A stretch of DNA of 64,000 bases from Nitzschia sp. DOCU1 (taxonomy: Eukaryota; Bacillariophyta; Bacillariophyceae; Bacillariales; Bacillariaceae), in contig OX595986.1 in assembly GCA_951394045.1 (NCBI GenBank), forward strand, positions 4,493,534 to 4,557,533, read 5' to 3'. The notes beneath the pieces are model-generated. The model was not told the DNA's origin, made no database searches, and saw only the letters and a list, made by a program, of their open reading frames with translations. Shown one piece after another: positions 52,017-62,560 of the stretch. Each line of letters starts with the position of its first letter. Position 1 is the first letter of the stretch. The position numbers and the translations under genes are program-made.

Positions 52017-52781
52017 ATGCGTCGTTCCAAACGAATATCTCATATCGCAGGCTTTTCTAGCTGCATTCTGTCGATACTAGTGATTTTAGCGCCGTTGAGG
52101 ACAGCTGCCTGGTCGTCTCACTCCTGGCCGTCAAGGAATCAAGCGTCAGGGACATGTGACCCGATGAATATCGCTGGCCGAAGGGAATGGCTTCAACAGC
52201 AGGCAATCAACGCACTTTTTATCGGGACCGTTTTTGGTGGGAGGCCTCAAGAGGCATTGGCTGCGGCTGCCACACCTACACCCGCCGAACTGGAAAAGTT
52301 GCGACGTGGTCATTCGAGAGTAAAGTATCTTTTGGACCACTGGGACGATGAGACACAGGTGTGCGGAAAAATTGTGATGAGCGACGCCGAACGCCGCCAA
52401 GTCATACGAACGGAAGGAGCAGGAAGTGCTGGGTGCGAAAAGACTCCACTCAATGTGCAGAACTTCTTAGGATACAAATCCACTGAGGATCCATTGTATA
52501 GGGCCGATAAGCTGATGGTTCGAGCCGCACCTTTGGTGGATCCGGATGATTTTGAGAACTACTTGGATGTAGTGGAAAAGTACAAAGACAAGGCGGACAA
52601 CTCGGCGATGATGGCATATACCTCCTCCTGGGGCGAAGCGAATCCTAACGGAGGAAAGGAGGTCATTGATGAGTATTTGGAGCGGACCAAACTCGACGTG
52701 ATGGATTCAGAACGATACCTACGACAAATCTTGGGATATCTCAAGTTGGAGCCGTTGCCCGCAAGTAAGAATCCAAAGTAG
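52017..52781 (+). CDS. Thylakoid-lumen protein with bipartite plastid plus Tat-type targeting; function unknown
   Basis: A 254-residue protein. Residues 1-31 are an ER signal peptide (basic start, then CILSILVILAPL) ending RTA|AW; an aromatic at the cut matches the ASAF-type signal that takes diatom proteins across the outer plastid membranes. A transit stretch follows, then R55-R56 (GRREWLQQQ), a hydrophobic core and ALAAAA near 80-85, a twin-arginine lumenal signal. The mature part (about 170 residues) is helical, with conserved-looking LRRGHSRVKYLLDHWDDET, CGKIVMS and a second Cys, DPLYRADKLMVRAAP and a final RYLRQILGYL. I do not recognise the family; a photosystem assembly or accessory role is only an inference from location. 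Confidence 0.78.
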   Translation: MRRSKRISHIAGFSSCILSILVILAPLRTAAWSSHSWPSRNQASGTCDPMNIAGRREWLQQQAINALFIGTVFGGRPQEALAAAATPTPAELEKLRRGHSRVKYLLDHWDDETQVCGKIVMSDAERRQVIRTEGAGSAGCEKTPLNVQNFLGYKSTEDPLYRADKLMVRAAPLVDPDDFENYLDVVEKYKDKADNSAMMAYTSSWGEANPNGGKEVIDEYLERTKLDVMDSERYLRQILGYLKLEPLPASKNPK

Positions 52782-52963
52782 AGAACGTCGAATTAAAAAA
52801 ACCGCCAATCGAACGGGTATAGAAGATCAGCAAGGAAGGAAACAAAATACATCGATCAAAAAAGACCTTATCGGCAGCGACGAGACGCCTCGTCCCAACG
52901 GTGCCCGTTCCCTGCATCGGATTTCACGCTACGAGATCATAGGATGTAATGCTAGAAATGAAA

Positions 52964-55900
52964 TTAAGCTAGACGGGCCAACATTTGATCAGCTTGCATT
53001 TGCAACTCGGGGCTGCCACATCGGGACTTCACGTCAATGATGCGGCGTTCATCCTTGAGCTTGAATGCCTCCTCAAGAGCTCTTTTCCAGATCCCAGCTT
53101 CGCAGAATAAACTGAACCGCTCCTCTGGGACGACGACTCGATCAATGTACTTTAAAACTTCGGCCGAACTTCGACCGCCCTGAATCGCTGCCCGCGCAAA
53201 TGGTTTGAAACCGATCGGCGGCTTGGCCTTGGAATCAGCAAGCTTGGTCAGATTATTCCACTGACCAGTCTCGGCAAAGGCGCGAACCTTCGTATGCCAG
53301 TGCATCTTTTCGGGAACTCGAAACTTCTTTGCTACCTTTTCTGCATCTGTCAACAGTCGATTTGCTTCCCGCTCATTCATGGCGGCATACCGCAATATCG
53401 AAGCAATCGTCGCCGTCACGGACGATGACTCAGGGGCAACCTCCGCGGCCCCATACTTCGTCCTGAGGACCTCTTGATCCTTCAACAGCTCCAAGTAGTC
53501 ATCGGTGCAAGTCTTATAAAAGTTTGTCTCCTTGCCCATCGCAAATACTTTGGATGCCTCCTGAAAGAAAAAGAAGAAACGCGAAACGGATAGAATGAGC
53601 GTTACGTTTGTGCGATGATAAAAGTAAATTGGACAAATCCTTGCCACGTACCGCCAGGATGCCGATCTTCTCACGAAAATCACCATGTTCGCCCACTGCC
53701 TTTCGAGCCACCGTTACTCCAGCACTTGTAAACTTTTGAGCGCGCAGCTGCAAGTTAATGACATTCTTCATATCTGGCATGGTTGCCATGTATCGCCGCA
53801 AAGTATTGTAAGCCTCCGGCGTGAACTTGGAAACCACAGACGATTGAAAAATTTGATTAGCCTTTGCAAGATCCGGCGTCGTCGACATGCAATACTTTTG
53901 GTATTCCATGACAGTGTAGAAAATATAGTCGGCGTCCCTGCGTTGTACACGAGATGAATGTAAGATGTTTGCGAGCGAAAACGAACAGATGAAAATCCAC
54001 ACGTACCTAGCAGTCGTCGCCACAGCCACCGCATCGGCATAAGATCCGGTAGAAATCAATGCGGGAACCTTGTCTGCAACACTGGTCTCTAGCATGAGCA
54101 GCAGATTTGCCACACCCGGCCGTCCAGCCTTGTTGGCCGCCATGGCAACGGCGGCATAGGCACCACGGTTCATGACCGAAGAGGCACCTTGGCTGCCCGT
54201 ACTTTCGTTCGACGAGTCCTCATGAATAATTTGGATGGCACCCTGAGCCGTGTCTGCATCAGATCGGTCTTTTGCGGCGGCTACAAATGCTGCTGCTTTG
54301 GACGCTCGAGCGTAGAGTTGTACCGACTTGGGCAGCGATAGATATTTGCTGACGGAGGCGGCCAACGCTGGCTTCTTTACGGCGATCAACCGAGCAATGA
54401 TTCCAGTAGACGAAATCGCGTCGTACTGGGCCGAGGTCACCACCAGCCCAACTTCTGGATTTCGAAGGGAGTTCAAGATGCGGAGCTTCCGAGCGGTCGC
54501 TACGAACTTGCGAGTCGTGCTCGATGGCATTGTCATTGTGCCGTCGACGTCGTCATCATGCAGCTTGCCCCCCATAATCATTCTGTTCTCTTTGCGGTCA
54601 TCCTTGAATGAGAAATGCATCCCAAAAGAAGCTGCCCGAAGGAGCCTCTTTTGTGTCAGTATATCAAACTCTTTGGCGGCAGCATCAGCGCAACCCTCAA
54701 TCGCTTCGGTTAGCATGCCAGTCTTTGTAATTGCGCGAGCCGCTTCATCGGATGCCGTGGAACCACTCTCGAAAGCATCTGAAGCATCCAACAACATAGC
54801 CGAAGGTTCAATCGATCCAATGCGCAGTAAGAGCGCCGTTGCAGGTGGCACACGCTGTAAAATTTCGACCGAAACATCAGTAATCACGCGGCAACAGTCG
54901 ATTTCGGGGATCAAGTATAAGTTCCCTTGGTTTTCGTACGGGAATCGCAGCCAGTCACCATAGGGTCCCACCATGAGTACGCCCAGATTCTTCCAATGCA
55001 ACACCACACTATCGAGGAAAGGAAATTGTAAGAACACCTGTGTCCAACGATACTTTCAAAGACGCACCAACTCCTGGAACTTACCTGTCTTCTCCACACC
55101 ATTTCATTTCTAGTGGGGGTTGCGAGCTTCCTTCGGATGTATCAAAGTCTAGAACCTTGGTCTCGAATGTCGTTGAGATCACTGTAAGCATGGATGATTC
55201 AGTGAAGCAGGCCAAGAAACGCCCATTGGGAGCAAAACTCATCTCGACAATAGGCGCCGAGATTCGGGCTCGACAATCGAGGTCCTTGATCTCGGCCGTT
55301 GAAGAATTCACAACTACCACAGAATTGTCCGATGTGGCCAAGAAGACTTCGGGGTGACGGCAGGCCGTTCGCGTGCGGGGCAACACGGCAATTGCGGCAT
55401 AGGAAAAGAAGTGCTCGCTGGATAAGGAAGAAATCCCCAGCTGGTGAGACCTGATAACACAAGTTCAGAAATAGACAGTGGAAACGCGTTGTCTTTCTTA
55501 CCTAGCAAAGGCTGCGGTAGGAAGATAGGTCACCAGACCGCAAAAAGGCGGCATGGTCTCCCCTTTACCTCCTCCGAACGCCTCGGTAGACGCCAGAACC
55601 GAGTTGGTGGGTAAAATGCGGCGCGCCGACATGTGAGCAGTGGAAAAGTAAGCAGGATCATCGTGCTCATCCAAAAATTCGACAATTGCTGCATGCTTCG
55701 AAGTCGACAACACAGCAGCCCCCCCTTCGAAGATGCATGCTTGATACAGTTCCGTTCCCTTGCCTTCTCCTCGAGGCAAAATATGAAAAGGTGGAAGCAA
55801 AGCCTCTCCTTTCAGATCGTACGCTAAGCATAGTGAATCTCTTAGGACGACCACCAAAATGGTTCGATCGGTAAATCCGATCTCCATGATATCCGAGGGG

Positions 55901-56505
55901 GTATACTTTCGCTCCATTCCCGGCAAGGGGAATTCGATCTTGGCCAAAGGTTTGCCAGCATTGGTCAGAATTCGAATTTCCGTTTGACTAAACCAGGTGG
56001 TCTCTCCCACAATGGGTAATGTAACAGCGGCAATAGGTCCTCCATAAGGACACCCCACGACCTTGGTGATCGTGGATGTATTCAAAAGTTCTCTCAATTC
56101 TCTCGCATTTAGCATTTCAGGATGCCGTTGCAGTGCTGCTTTGGGAAAGGCCGACAACCCGTAATTCAACACATCGTTTGCGGTATTCGCAATCGCATCT
56201 TCTCCTCCCCACCTGACATTAGAGTACACAGGAACTCTTCGATACGGCAAGTCTCCTAAATATTGCCACGATGCTTCGACAGGAGCTCCCGCCGGAACTC
56301 CCATGGGGTCGTCCATCGTCGTTGTTTCATCTCCTTCCTCGTCGTCATCGCCATCCATATCAGTTGAAAAAGGATTAATTCCCGGCAAGGATGGAGGAGC
56401 TGGATCGTCATCAAAGGGATTGACCCCACCCCCAGCAACACGCAAAGAAGTGTCCGTGGGTCCGGCTTCGAACGAACTGTCAAACGGATTGCTTGCTTGT
56501 GTCAT
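52964..56505 (-). CDS. VPS16: VPS16, HOPS/CORVET tethering subunit, five exons
   Basis: Exons 56505-55502, 55450-55085, 55008-54007, 53937-53652 and 53560-52964 join in frame (introns 51, 76, 69 and 91 bp) to 1,084 residues. Splices restore AFAR|SHQLG, WCGED|SVVLHW, VATTAR|DADYIF and GILA|EASKVF. The N-terminal beta-propeller has WQYLGDLPYRRVPVYSNVRW, GCPYGGPIAAVTLP and WCGEDSVVLHWKNLGVLMVGPYGDW; the C-terminal helical solenoid has HWHTKVRAFAETGQWNNL, KPPIGFKPFA and EERFSLFCEAGIWKRALEEA, all VPS16 features. It is longer than the usual ~840 residues, partly from an acidic N-terminal extension with three NPF motifs (residues 6-8, 29-31, 44-46). The ATG at 56505 is the first in frame; 80 codons upstream start with GTG. 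The third intron is 69 bp without in-frame stop. Confidence 0.92.
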
Positions 56506-57239
56506 ATTGCGGAGTGGCGCAATTGGAACGTCTGGCGCTATCGCAAAGGAAGCTTTGCCTCGATTTGAGTAACAACGGTAAACCACAGCGAGATCAACCT
56601 TCTAGAGAGATAGCACCTTTGGGCTGGATGCCGGTGGTGTTGTGTACCGGTATGTGTTACTATCTTGCACCCCGAAAATGATGATGGCCATGGTCGAGAG
56701 ACTTGAATTTAAGAAGGGAAAGGGGGAGAGAGGGCCCCACGTTTTAAAAGGGGAGAAACGATCAACTCGATTCAACTTGTAGCTACCGTACCTGATACTT
56801 GCTCTCTACTTCGTCCACGACTGCTTCGGCCATCACGGCTCGAACGCAAATATCTTCGCTGCTTGTTTAGTATTACCACCCCGACTTAATATTATGCATC
56901 ATAGCTGTGGCGTAACATAGCAGTAATCATTCGCGACAGCACTAATGTCGGACCATTTGCGGACACGGTGGTGTATTTTGGCTCGAATAGATGACATTTG
57001 AAAGCCCGAACCGTGTACTAAATTACAAATATAATGTGGACTCAATCACAATAACATCAACTCCCAAGAAGCATTCCCCTAAAAATTGCCATGCTGCATG
57101 ATAACATGATCAAGGCGAAGGATTCATTCTAGTATTCTGCAGGCGACCTGACAATATTCATATATTATCAGATTGTCGAGAACAAGTAATAGAATAACTC
57201 GACGGCGCAAGCCACCCATCCATCGCAGTAGTGCAATCA
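56506..57239. other. Intergenic, nothing recognised
   Basis: 5' flank of VPS16 and 3' flank of the AT-hook-family paralog. No repeat or RNA gene seen. Confidence 0.5.
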
Positions 57240-58595
57240 CTACTTTTGTTTCCTGCTAGCTGACCCTTTCACCCCATTCATTCGACGACTCCTGATGCTA
57301 CTGCTGCTGCTTGTCCTTCTGGCTCGCCTCGAAGGAGATCCTTGCTCCATTTCTAATTCTTCCATAATTTCCCGACGGATCCGATCACGTTCAATCTGCA
57401 CCTGTTCCTGCAAACGCCGCATGGTCTTACCTAGCCGCTTATATTGTAACTCGGCAATGGCTAGCAATTCTTCACATGACTTTGTAGCTCCGACAGCCGG
57501 AAGAGTACTAGCCCTGGAAACCCTGGACCTGACCGACGTAGCCTCACGGATCGAGAAACTAGTATCTTGAATGTTGGCATGTGGCGCTGGCTCATTGCTG
57601 ATACTGGACGGTGTCGATCGGCCTGACGAGGGCAGCTCCACCTTTCGTCGTTTACGCGAGGATTCTTCGGGTGCTTCTCTGTTCAGCGGACTGGAGACCT
57701 TTCCTCGGAAAGAAGGCTTTGTACTTTGTTCCTCTTGCTCTTCCAAGTCGTCTTGTCGTTCTCTTTCCGCCATGATCTCTTCGAGACGCTTGGGATGAAC
57801 CTTGACGTGCTCATTCAAGATCTCCAAGCATTGTTGGACTTTGGCAAAAAGTCCGGGTTCTTCACTTTCCAGATCAAAAGAGTCTTGTCCTGGAGGTTGC
57901 AAAACCTTGCAGCACCGATATACGCGTGCCACGAAAATGAGGCACTTGAAACACTCACGCTTTCGACTGGCAAAGTGCAACGTCGGTTCGTTGCATTGTA
58001 GTCTAGGTTCGTCCAAATTCCATTCCTTGAGAGCGTCAAAGAAAATTTGTGTAACACCAATACTGTTTACCACAGTGCCCAAAACAGCATCTGCTGCTCT
58101 TGCGAATCTTTGTTCTTGCAATAGCAACAGGAACATGGGCTTGGCAATCCATCCGCATTTTTCATTCCGAATCTTACATTGCTTGTGTTCGAGCCAGGGA
58201 GGACTAAAGAGAATGCCTGATTTGGCAATGATATAGTATGCCTTGACGACACTGTCCGCCAGAACTTCCCCGAACAGAGCGATCGTTTCTTCCTGCACTG
58301 TTAGCCGCGGCAAACCATCCAAATCTTGTACTTCACCCTGAAGTTCTTCTTTGGAAAGTAAGAGCATCTTGAGGCGGTCAAAGAGGGATTCTCCCACCTC
58401 TGCAGACTGCGAGCCTTCGTAAGGCGATTTAGTGATCTCGTTCATAGCACCGAGTTCATGAAACTTCCAGTGTGACGTCCCCGAAGTCTTTGTAGCTGTA
58501 GCAACGGGAGAGGAAGAATCAGTGTCGTCGTCATCGGTGGGGGCAGCGGCCACTACCGGACTGGTATGGGAAACTTTCGCAGAAGATGGCGCCAT
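57240..58595 (-). CDS. Protein of an unrecognised nuclear-type family; single-exon paralog of 17868-19799
   Basis: A 451-residue protein from the ATG at 58595 (MAPSSAKVSH); the frame is open further only to a TTG. It shares three blocks with the AT-hook gene: SPYE...SLFDRLKMLLLSKEE, VVKAYYIIAKSGILFSPPWL...RFARAAD, and FASRKRECFKCLIFVARVY, plus a C-terminal coiled coil (LQYKRLGKTMRRLQEQ, ending in an Arg/Ser-rich basic tail). It lacks the AT-hook but has KRRKVE- and RRMNG-type basic clusters. The shared CxKC pair sits in a basic region (RKRxCxKC). It has no introns where the paralog has two. Function unknown; the Ser-rich basic ends suggest a nuclear protein. Confidence 0.75.
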   Translation of the reverse strand: MAPSSAKVSHTSPVVAAAPTDDDDTDSSSPVATATKTSGTSHWKFHELGAMNEITKSPYEGSQSAEVGESLFDRLKMLLLSKEELQGEVQDLDGLPRLTVQEETIALFGEVLADSVVKAYYIIAKSGILFSPPWLEHKQCKIRNEKCGWIAKPMFLLLLQEQRFARAADAVLGTVVNSIGVTQIFFDALKEWNLDEPRLQCNEPTLHFASRKRECFKCLIFVARVYRCCKVLQPPGQDSFDLESEEPGLFAKVQQCLEILNEHVKVHPKRLEEIMAERERQDDLEEQEEQSTKPSFRGKVSSPLNREAPEESSRKRRKVELPSSGRSTPSSISNEPAPHANIQDTSFSIREATSVRSRVSRASTLPAVGATKSCEELLAIAELQYKRLGKTMRRLQEQVQIERDRIRREIMEELEMEQGSPSRRARRTSSSSSIRSRRMNGVKGSASRKQK

Positions 58596-59242
58596 GACGC
58601 TTTGATTCCTTCTAGTTTTTCCCCACCTGGTTCCCCAGAAGGAGAATATACTTGAATGTACCCGGGGCGGGGTGGGAGTTTTTTGCTGGCGGTTGATGTT
58701 CGCAATGATCAAGTTTCGAGAGGATGCTGCTGGGTTAATCCCTCGACTACAACCTGCTCTAAAAGATGATCACCAGAGGCACAAACGCAAGGCTCGAATC
58801 AAAAGAAAGCCCAAGAGCGATCCTGTGGCTCTCTACTAGAGATAGAAGCTGACGAAAAGACAATCAACCTATTCAATTGTCAGTGGCAATGACACTGGGT
58901 CTCTGTTAACATCGCTTCATCTCTTGCGTTTTGTTGGCTGCGGCGTTCAAAAAGTTCCAGATGGACCGCATGTAGAATTACTACCAAAGGTCTACGAAGC
59001 GAGCACTCCGGTCTTCCCCCCACATGTCGACGTGCCGGCTCGTGGTGTGACAATGATGGATGAACGCACGCACAGACAGGCGGACCTCGTGACTCATTCC
59101 ATTCGTCAATTCGTGTTGAGTGTCCTTCTGCAAAAATCGAAAAAGTCATTCTCATCGATCGTCATCCATGCCGCCATGTTGATAAATGAAGCGTTGATGT
59201 CAAATACCATTGCAACAGTGATGTGATATCGACTGTGACTCG
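58596..59242. promoter_or_regulatory. Divergent intergenic region, unknown-family gene / sulfotransferase-like gene
   Basis: 647 bp head to head. A plus-strand open frame at 58924-59226 begins with TTG and has no domain. Confidence 0.45.
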
Positions 59243-60580
59243 ATGCCTCAAGCGTCTTCTGCCAACAATCTCATTCGATTGGCTCTGATTGTTAGCGTGT
59301 TCCTCGCCGTCACATTTTCGATTCAATCGGCCCAGCTGTCAGAGTCACTGGAGGGGTGGACGTTGTCATCGACACTCCAGGATGAGCCTGACGGTGCCTT
59401 TGGAGTTTTCAGTACGAATCATTCAAACGCCACGCATTTTCAGTTCTGCAAAACCCCAACATGTTGGCAGTCACTGGCAAAGTCTCTTGGACTGGTGCGG
59501 GCCTTTCCTGATCGACACGATCAAGAGTGGCTAGTGCTTGCCGGCAAGTCGAGTGAGCCTCTGATTGACCTTGAGCACAATCGAACCTACTCCAATGCTG
59601 GAATTCTTTATGTCAAGAATTTCAAGGCAGCTAGCAGTACAGCGGCTGGAGTGGCACTGCGACTGGCACATCGATTGCCAGCCGTCGTTGCCGGCAACAA
59701 CCATACCACTGCCTGGGTCCGCTTTCATCATACTCCTGGATGGACCTATCGGGATCGACATCCCAACAAATCGTTTTTATTTACTTCCATTCGTGATCCG
59801 GCGCGACGGGCGTTGTCGAGAATCTTTTACACGCAAATTTCGCAGGATGAAAGGGATCCCAACAATGATGAGTTCATGCTCTCGTGTTTGAGGGACACGG
59901 ACGCGCAATTTGGAAGTGTTCGTCACACGGGAGGAGGCTATCAAGTTTGGTATACATCCATGGAGGGAGATCAATTGCCGCGATCGTGGGGTGCCAAGCG
60001 ACCAACCACTGTCCAGAAGCGGCCTGTGGTGGAAGACGCAGTTCGAAAGATACTCGAGTCTTACGATTTTCTAATGATCGCCGAACGGTTGGACGAAAGT
60101 GTCGTGGTCATGGCCCTCTTGATGAATGTTAGTTTAGATGATGTCTTGGTGCAAAATGCAAAAGATAGCAGTGCCAACGCGTGGTATTATTTCAAGCGAG
60201 GCAAAATCGAGCTTTGCCGAAAACCGGTCCAAGTGGTGCAGTCTCCAGCTGTACGCGAACATTTACAAGCTGATGAATGGATAGCAAAAAATTACGGAGA
60301 TTATCTTTTGCAGGCAGCGGCACATTTGAGCTTGGATGCTACAATCCAGCGACTGGGACCGGAGCGGGTGAACCGGGCCCTACAAGCGTACAGGATGCTT
60401 CAGGATCAAGTCGGCCAAGCTTGTCGGAATCAAACTACCTATCACTGCTCTGCGGATGGAACACCTCAGCGAGCCCTGAGCAGAAGCAACTGTTACAGTG
60501 ACGACAGTGGGTGTGGATATCCTTGCATTGACGCTTTTCTGACAAGATTGCCAACGCCAAGGACACAGAGGATCTTTTGA
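59243..60580 (+). CDS. Golgi-type sulfotransferase-like type II membrane protein
   Basis: A 445-residue protein. After a short cytosolic tail a hydrophobic anchor (residues about 11-30, LIRLALIVSVFLAVTFSI) is followed by a lumenal domain, the type II Golgi enzyme layout. Two PAPS-binding features are visible: YVKNFKAASSTAAGVALRLA, resembling the 5'-phosphosulfate loop (K..xSST), and LFTSIRDPARRALSRIFYT, resembling the 3'-phosphate strand (RDPxxRxxSxY). The Cys-rich C-terminus (CRNQTTYHC, CYSDDSGCGYPC) probably forms disulfides. The acceptor is likely a cell-surface glycan but is not identifiable. It faces the second sulfotransferase-like gene tail to tail, 85 bp apart. Confidence 0.75.
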   Translation: MPQASSANNLIRLALIVSVFLAVTFSIQSAQLSESLEGWTLSSTLQDEPDGAFGVFSTNHSNATHFQFCKTPTCWQSLAKSLGLVRAFPDRHDQEWLVLAGKSSEPLIDLEHNRTYSNAGILYVKNFKAASSTAAGVALRLAHRLPAVVAGNNHTTAWVRFHHTPGWTYRDRHPNKSFLFTSIRDPARRALSRIFYTQISQDERDPNNDEFMLSCLRDTDAQFGSVRHTGGGYQVWYTSMEGDQLPRSWGAKRPTTVQKRPVVEDAVRKILESYDFLMIAERLDESVVVMALLMNVSLDDVLVQNAKDSSANAWYYFKRGKIELCRKPVQVVQSPAVREHLQADEWIAKNYGDYLLQAAAHLSLDATIQRLGPERVNRALQAYRMLQDQVGQACRNQTTYHCSADGTPQRALSRSNCYSDDSGCGYPCIDAFLTRLPTPRTQRIF

Positions 60581-60665
60581 AAGACATTCAGAGTCCGTCC
60601 CTCACCCTACCCGCACAAACAGCACCAATCTCCATCTTGGCGTGATACTGCGGATCTTTCCATTA

Positions 60666-61895
60666 TTACCTTGAATGTACTTCACAAGCGATGCTACTCA
60701 GACTATCGGGACCAAGCGCCGCCTTGACATCGACCCAGTTGGCAATGCGTTCACTGCATGGAGTATCGCCATGCGTTTTATTGTGAGTTCGAAGCTGCCC
60801 GCTCTTGTTGATGGGAGAAGATTCGCGTAGTCTCTTGACGGAAAGATTCGACCTGACGCCCAAAAAGGCAAAGACACTCTTCCAGTACCGATTGCCAACG
60901 ACAGGATCTTGCAAGTGTTCATAGTAGACTCGTTGATACATCAAGGGCAACGGCGCGGCAAAGCCAAGAGTTCGAAAGAGCTCTTGTGACAGCTCATCTC
61001 TTGTATGCACCCATTCGGCTGCGAGCTCAGGGTCCAGTTCGAGTGGCGTTTCCAATCCTTTGGCCAGATTGTTTGAATGAAACTCCCAGTTTCCTTGATA
61101 CAGCCTTTCGGGCACTTCGGACTGGTAGTTTAGAAAGGAAGCTATAGCGCTAGCTCGGGTGACATGAAGAATAAAAGCCGAGTCTCGAATACAGGCCAAA
61201 TAACTGGCGAAATCTTCATAAAACTCGGGCGGGATTTGTTCAATATTGATTTTGGTACCAAGCAAATGCCTCACTCGTGGCCGCTTCCCGTAGGCGTTGT
61301 CGTAGAGAGCATTGAGCCAGTTGTGAAACGTACAATTTTCATGGTTCCTCAATAACAACTCATTGTTGTTACAAATGTTATTGCTGAATGCAAATAGAGC
61401 TTCTCCCCCGATCATTTCAATGTCTGGATGTTGACCTAATGTGTCATACGTGTAGGTAGATCCACCTCGGCTTTCGCCAATAAGAAAGAGTAGACGCCTC
61501 GACTTGTGATTGTGGCGACTCAAAAACTCCTCAAACTGACCACATGAATGAGGGATCCGAGATTGCAAGGGTTGTCGATCCTTTCGCCGCTTGGGAAGCA
61601 TGGGGAAACGAGCCACATATTCTCGAAATGGAGTACATAATGCGCTGTGGAAAAGGCAAGTCACGTGATGGCCTTCATGGATGATCCATACAATCGCGAA
61701 TAACAAAAGAATACAGCAGACAGCACATCCACTCCCACAGTAGACAACGCGCCGAAGGATTAGGAAGAAGAAGTCCTCCCGTCCCCGCTTAGTCGCAGGC
61801 GAATGAGATTTGTCATCCGCATCGGATCCAACCAATGCTGCGAGTTCTTCTCGAGCATCTTGTTCAAGATCAACTGCCAATTTTCTCCTCTGCAT
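60666..61895 (-). CDS. Sulfotransferase-like type II membrane protein
   Basis: A 409-residue protein with the ATG at 61895. The cytosolic N-terminus is acidic; a hydrophobic, Cys-rich anchor lies at about residues 49-72 (VVYCGSGCAVCCILLLFAIVW). The lumenal domain opens with LLFLIGESRGGSTYTYDTLG, a good 5'-phosphosulfate-binding loop (GxSRSGST-like), followed by HPDIEMIGGEALFAF. Later come the FILHVTRASAIASFLNYQ region (3'-phosphate-binding strand, R..d...S) and a C-terminal helix with YEHLQDP. It is only distantly similar to the convergent neighbour at 59243, so the pair is probably not a recent tandem duplication. Acceptor unknown. Confidence 0.75.
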   Translation of the reverse strand: MQRRKLAVDLEQDAREELAALVGSDADDKSHSPATKRGREDFFFLILRRVVYCGSGCAVCCILLLFAIVWIIHEGHHVTCLFHSALCTPFREYVARFPMLPKRRKDRQPLQSRIPHSCGQFEEFLSRHNHKSRRLLFLIGESRGGSTYTYDTLGQHPDIEMIGGEALFAFSNNICNNNELLLRNHENCTFHNWLNALYDNAYGKRPRVRHLLGTKINIEQIPPEFYEDFASYLACIRDSAFILHVTRASAIASFLNYQSEVPERLYQGNWEFHSNNLAKGLETPLELDPELAAEWVHTRDELSQELFRTLGFAAPLPLMYQRVYYEHLQDPVVGNRYWKSVFAFLGVRSNLSVKRLRESSPINKSGQLRTHNKTHGDTPCSERIANWVDVKAALGPDSLSSIACEVHSR

Positions 61896-62560
61896 CTTGA
61901 CCCTTGATCCTTTGAGTTCCCCGTGGTGTGACCAGTATCATGGTGGGAGCAATAGAATGCGATGGAGGCAAGGGGCCATGGTATGGTCCCTTTGGCTTTG
62001 GCTCTCTGTTTTGTCCATCAAGCGTTCCGAGTGTGGATGTGGATCTCGGTAAGATCGTTTTGGTCGATGTGGTCCATTTTTAGGTAGAGGCTAAGGATAC
62101 ATACATATCATATATTACTAATAGAGGTACGCCCAGGTTGAAGGTTCATACCTTCAATTTGTCCGAAGGAGAGGAGCTAATTTCATCCGGCAAGACGCCG
62201 TCTGTCACAGCGGCAGTCGCAGTCCACGACCAGCAAGAGAAAAGCCGCCCATCACATGATGCCACGGCGCGGGCGATGACAAAATGGGAGCCATCAAGAA
62301 AGCTTTCCTTTTATCAATCCAGCACTAGAGTGACTGTTCTCTGTGTTCATCACCATTGAACCCCAACCAGCAGTGCCCATACTCCGTTCTTCCTTTCAAG
62401 ACCAGAGCAAAGATCTTCCATTTTTGATCCACTCTACGAATTGTCCGTTCTCTAGCCAGATTCCTTGTTACTGCTATTCTCCTGAGAAGCCATCCCCATA
62501 AAACGAAATTAAGCGGAGCTCTTGCTGGTTGCCTGCTCGGGGGTTACAATTGAATGCAGG
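61896..62560. promoter_or_regulatory. Divergent intergenic region, sulfotransferase-like gene / GDNPS-domain gene
   Basis: 665 bp head to head; no motif called. Confidence 0.45.

Noticed and set aside
58924..59226. Plus-strand ORF before the sulfotransferase-like gene
   Set aside because: Starts with TTG, no domain, lies in a divergent promoter region.
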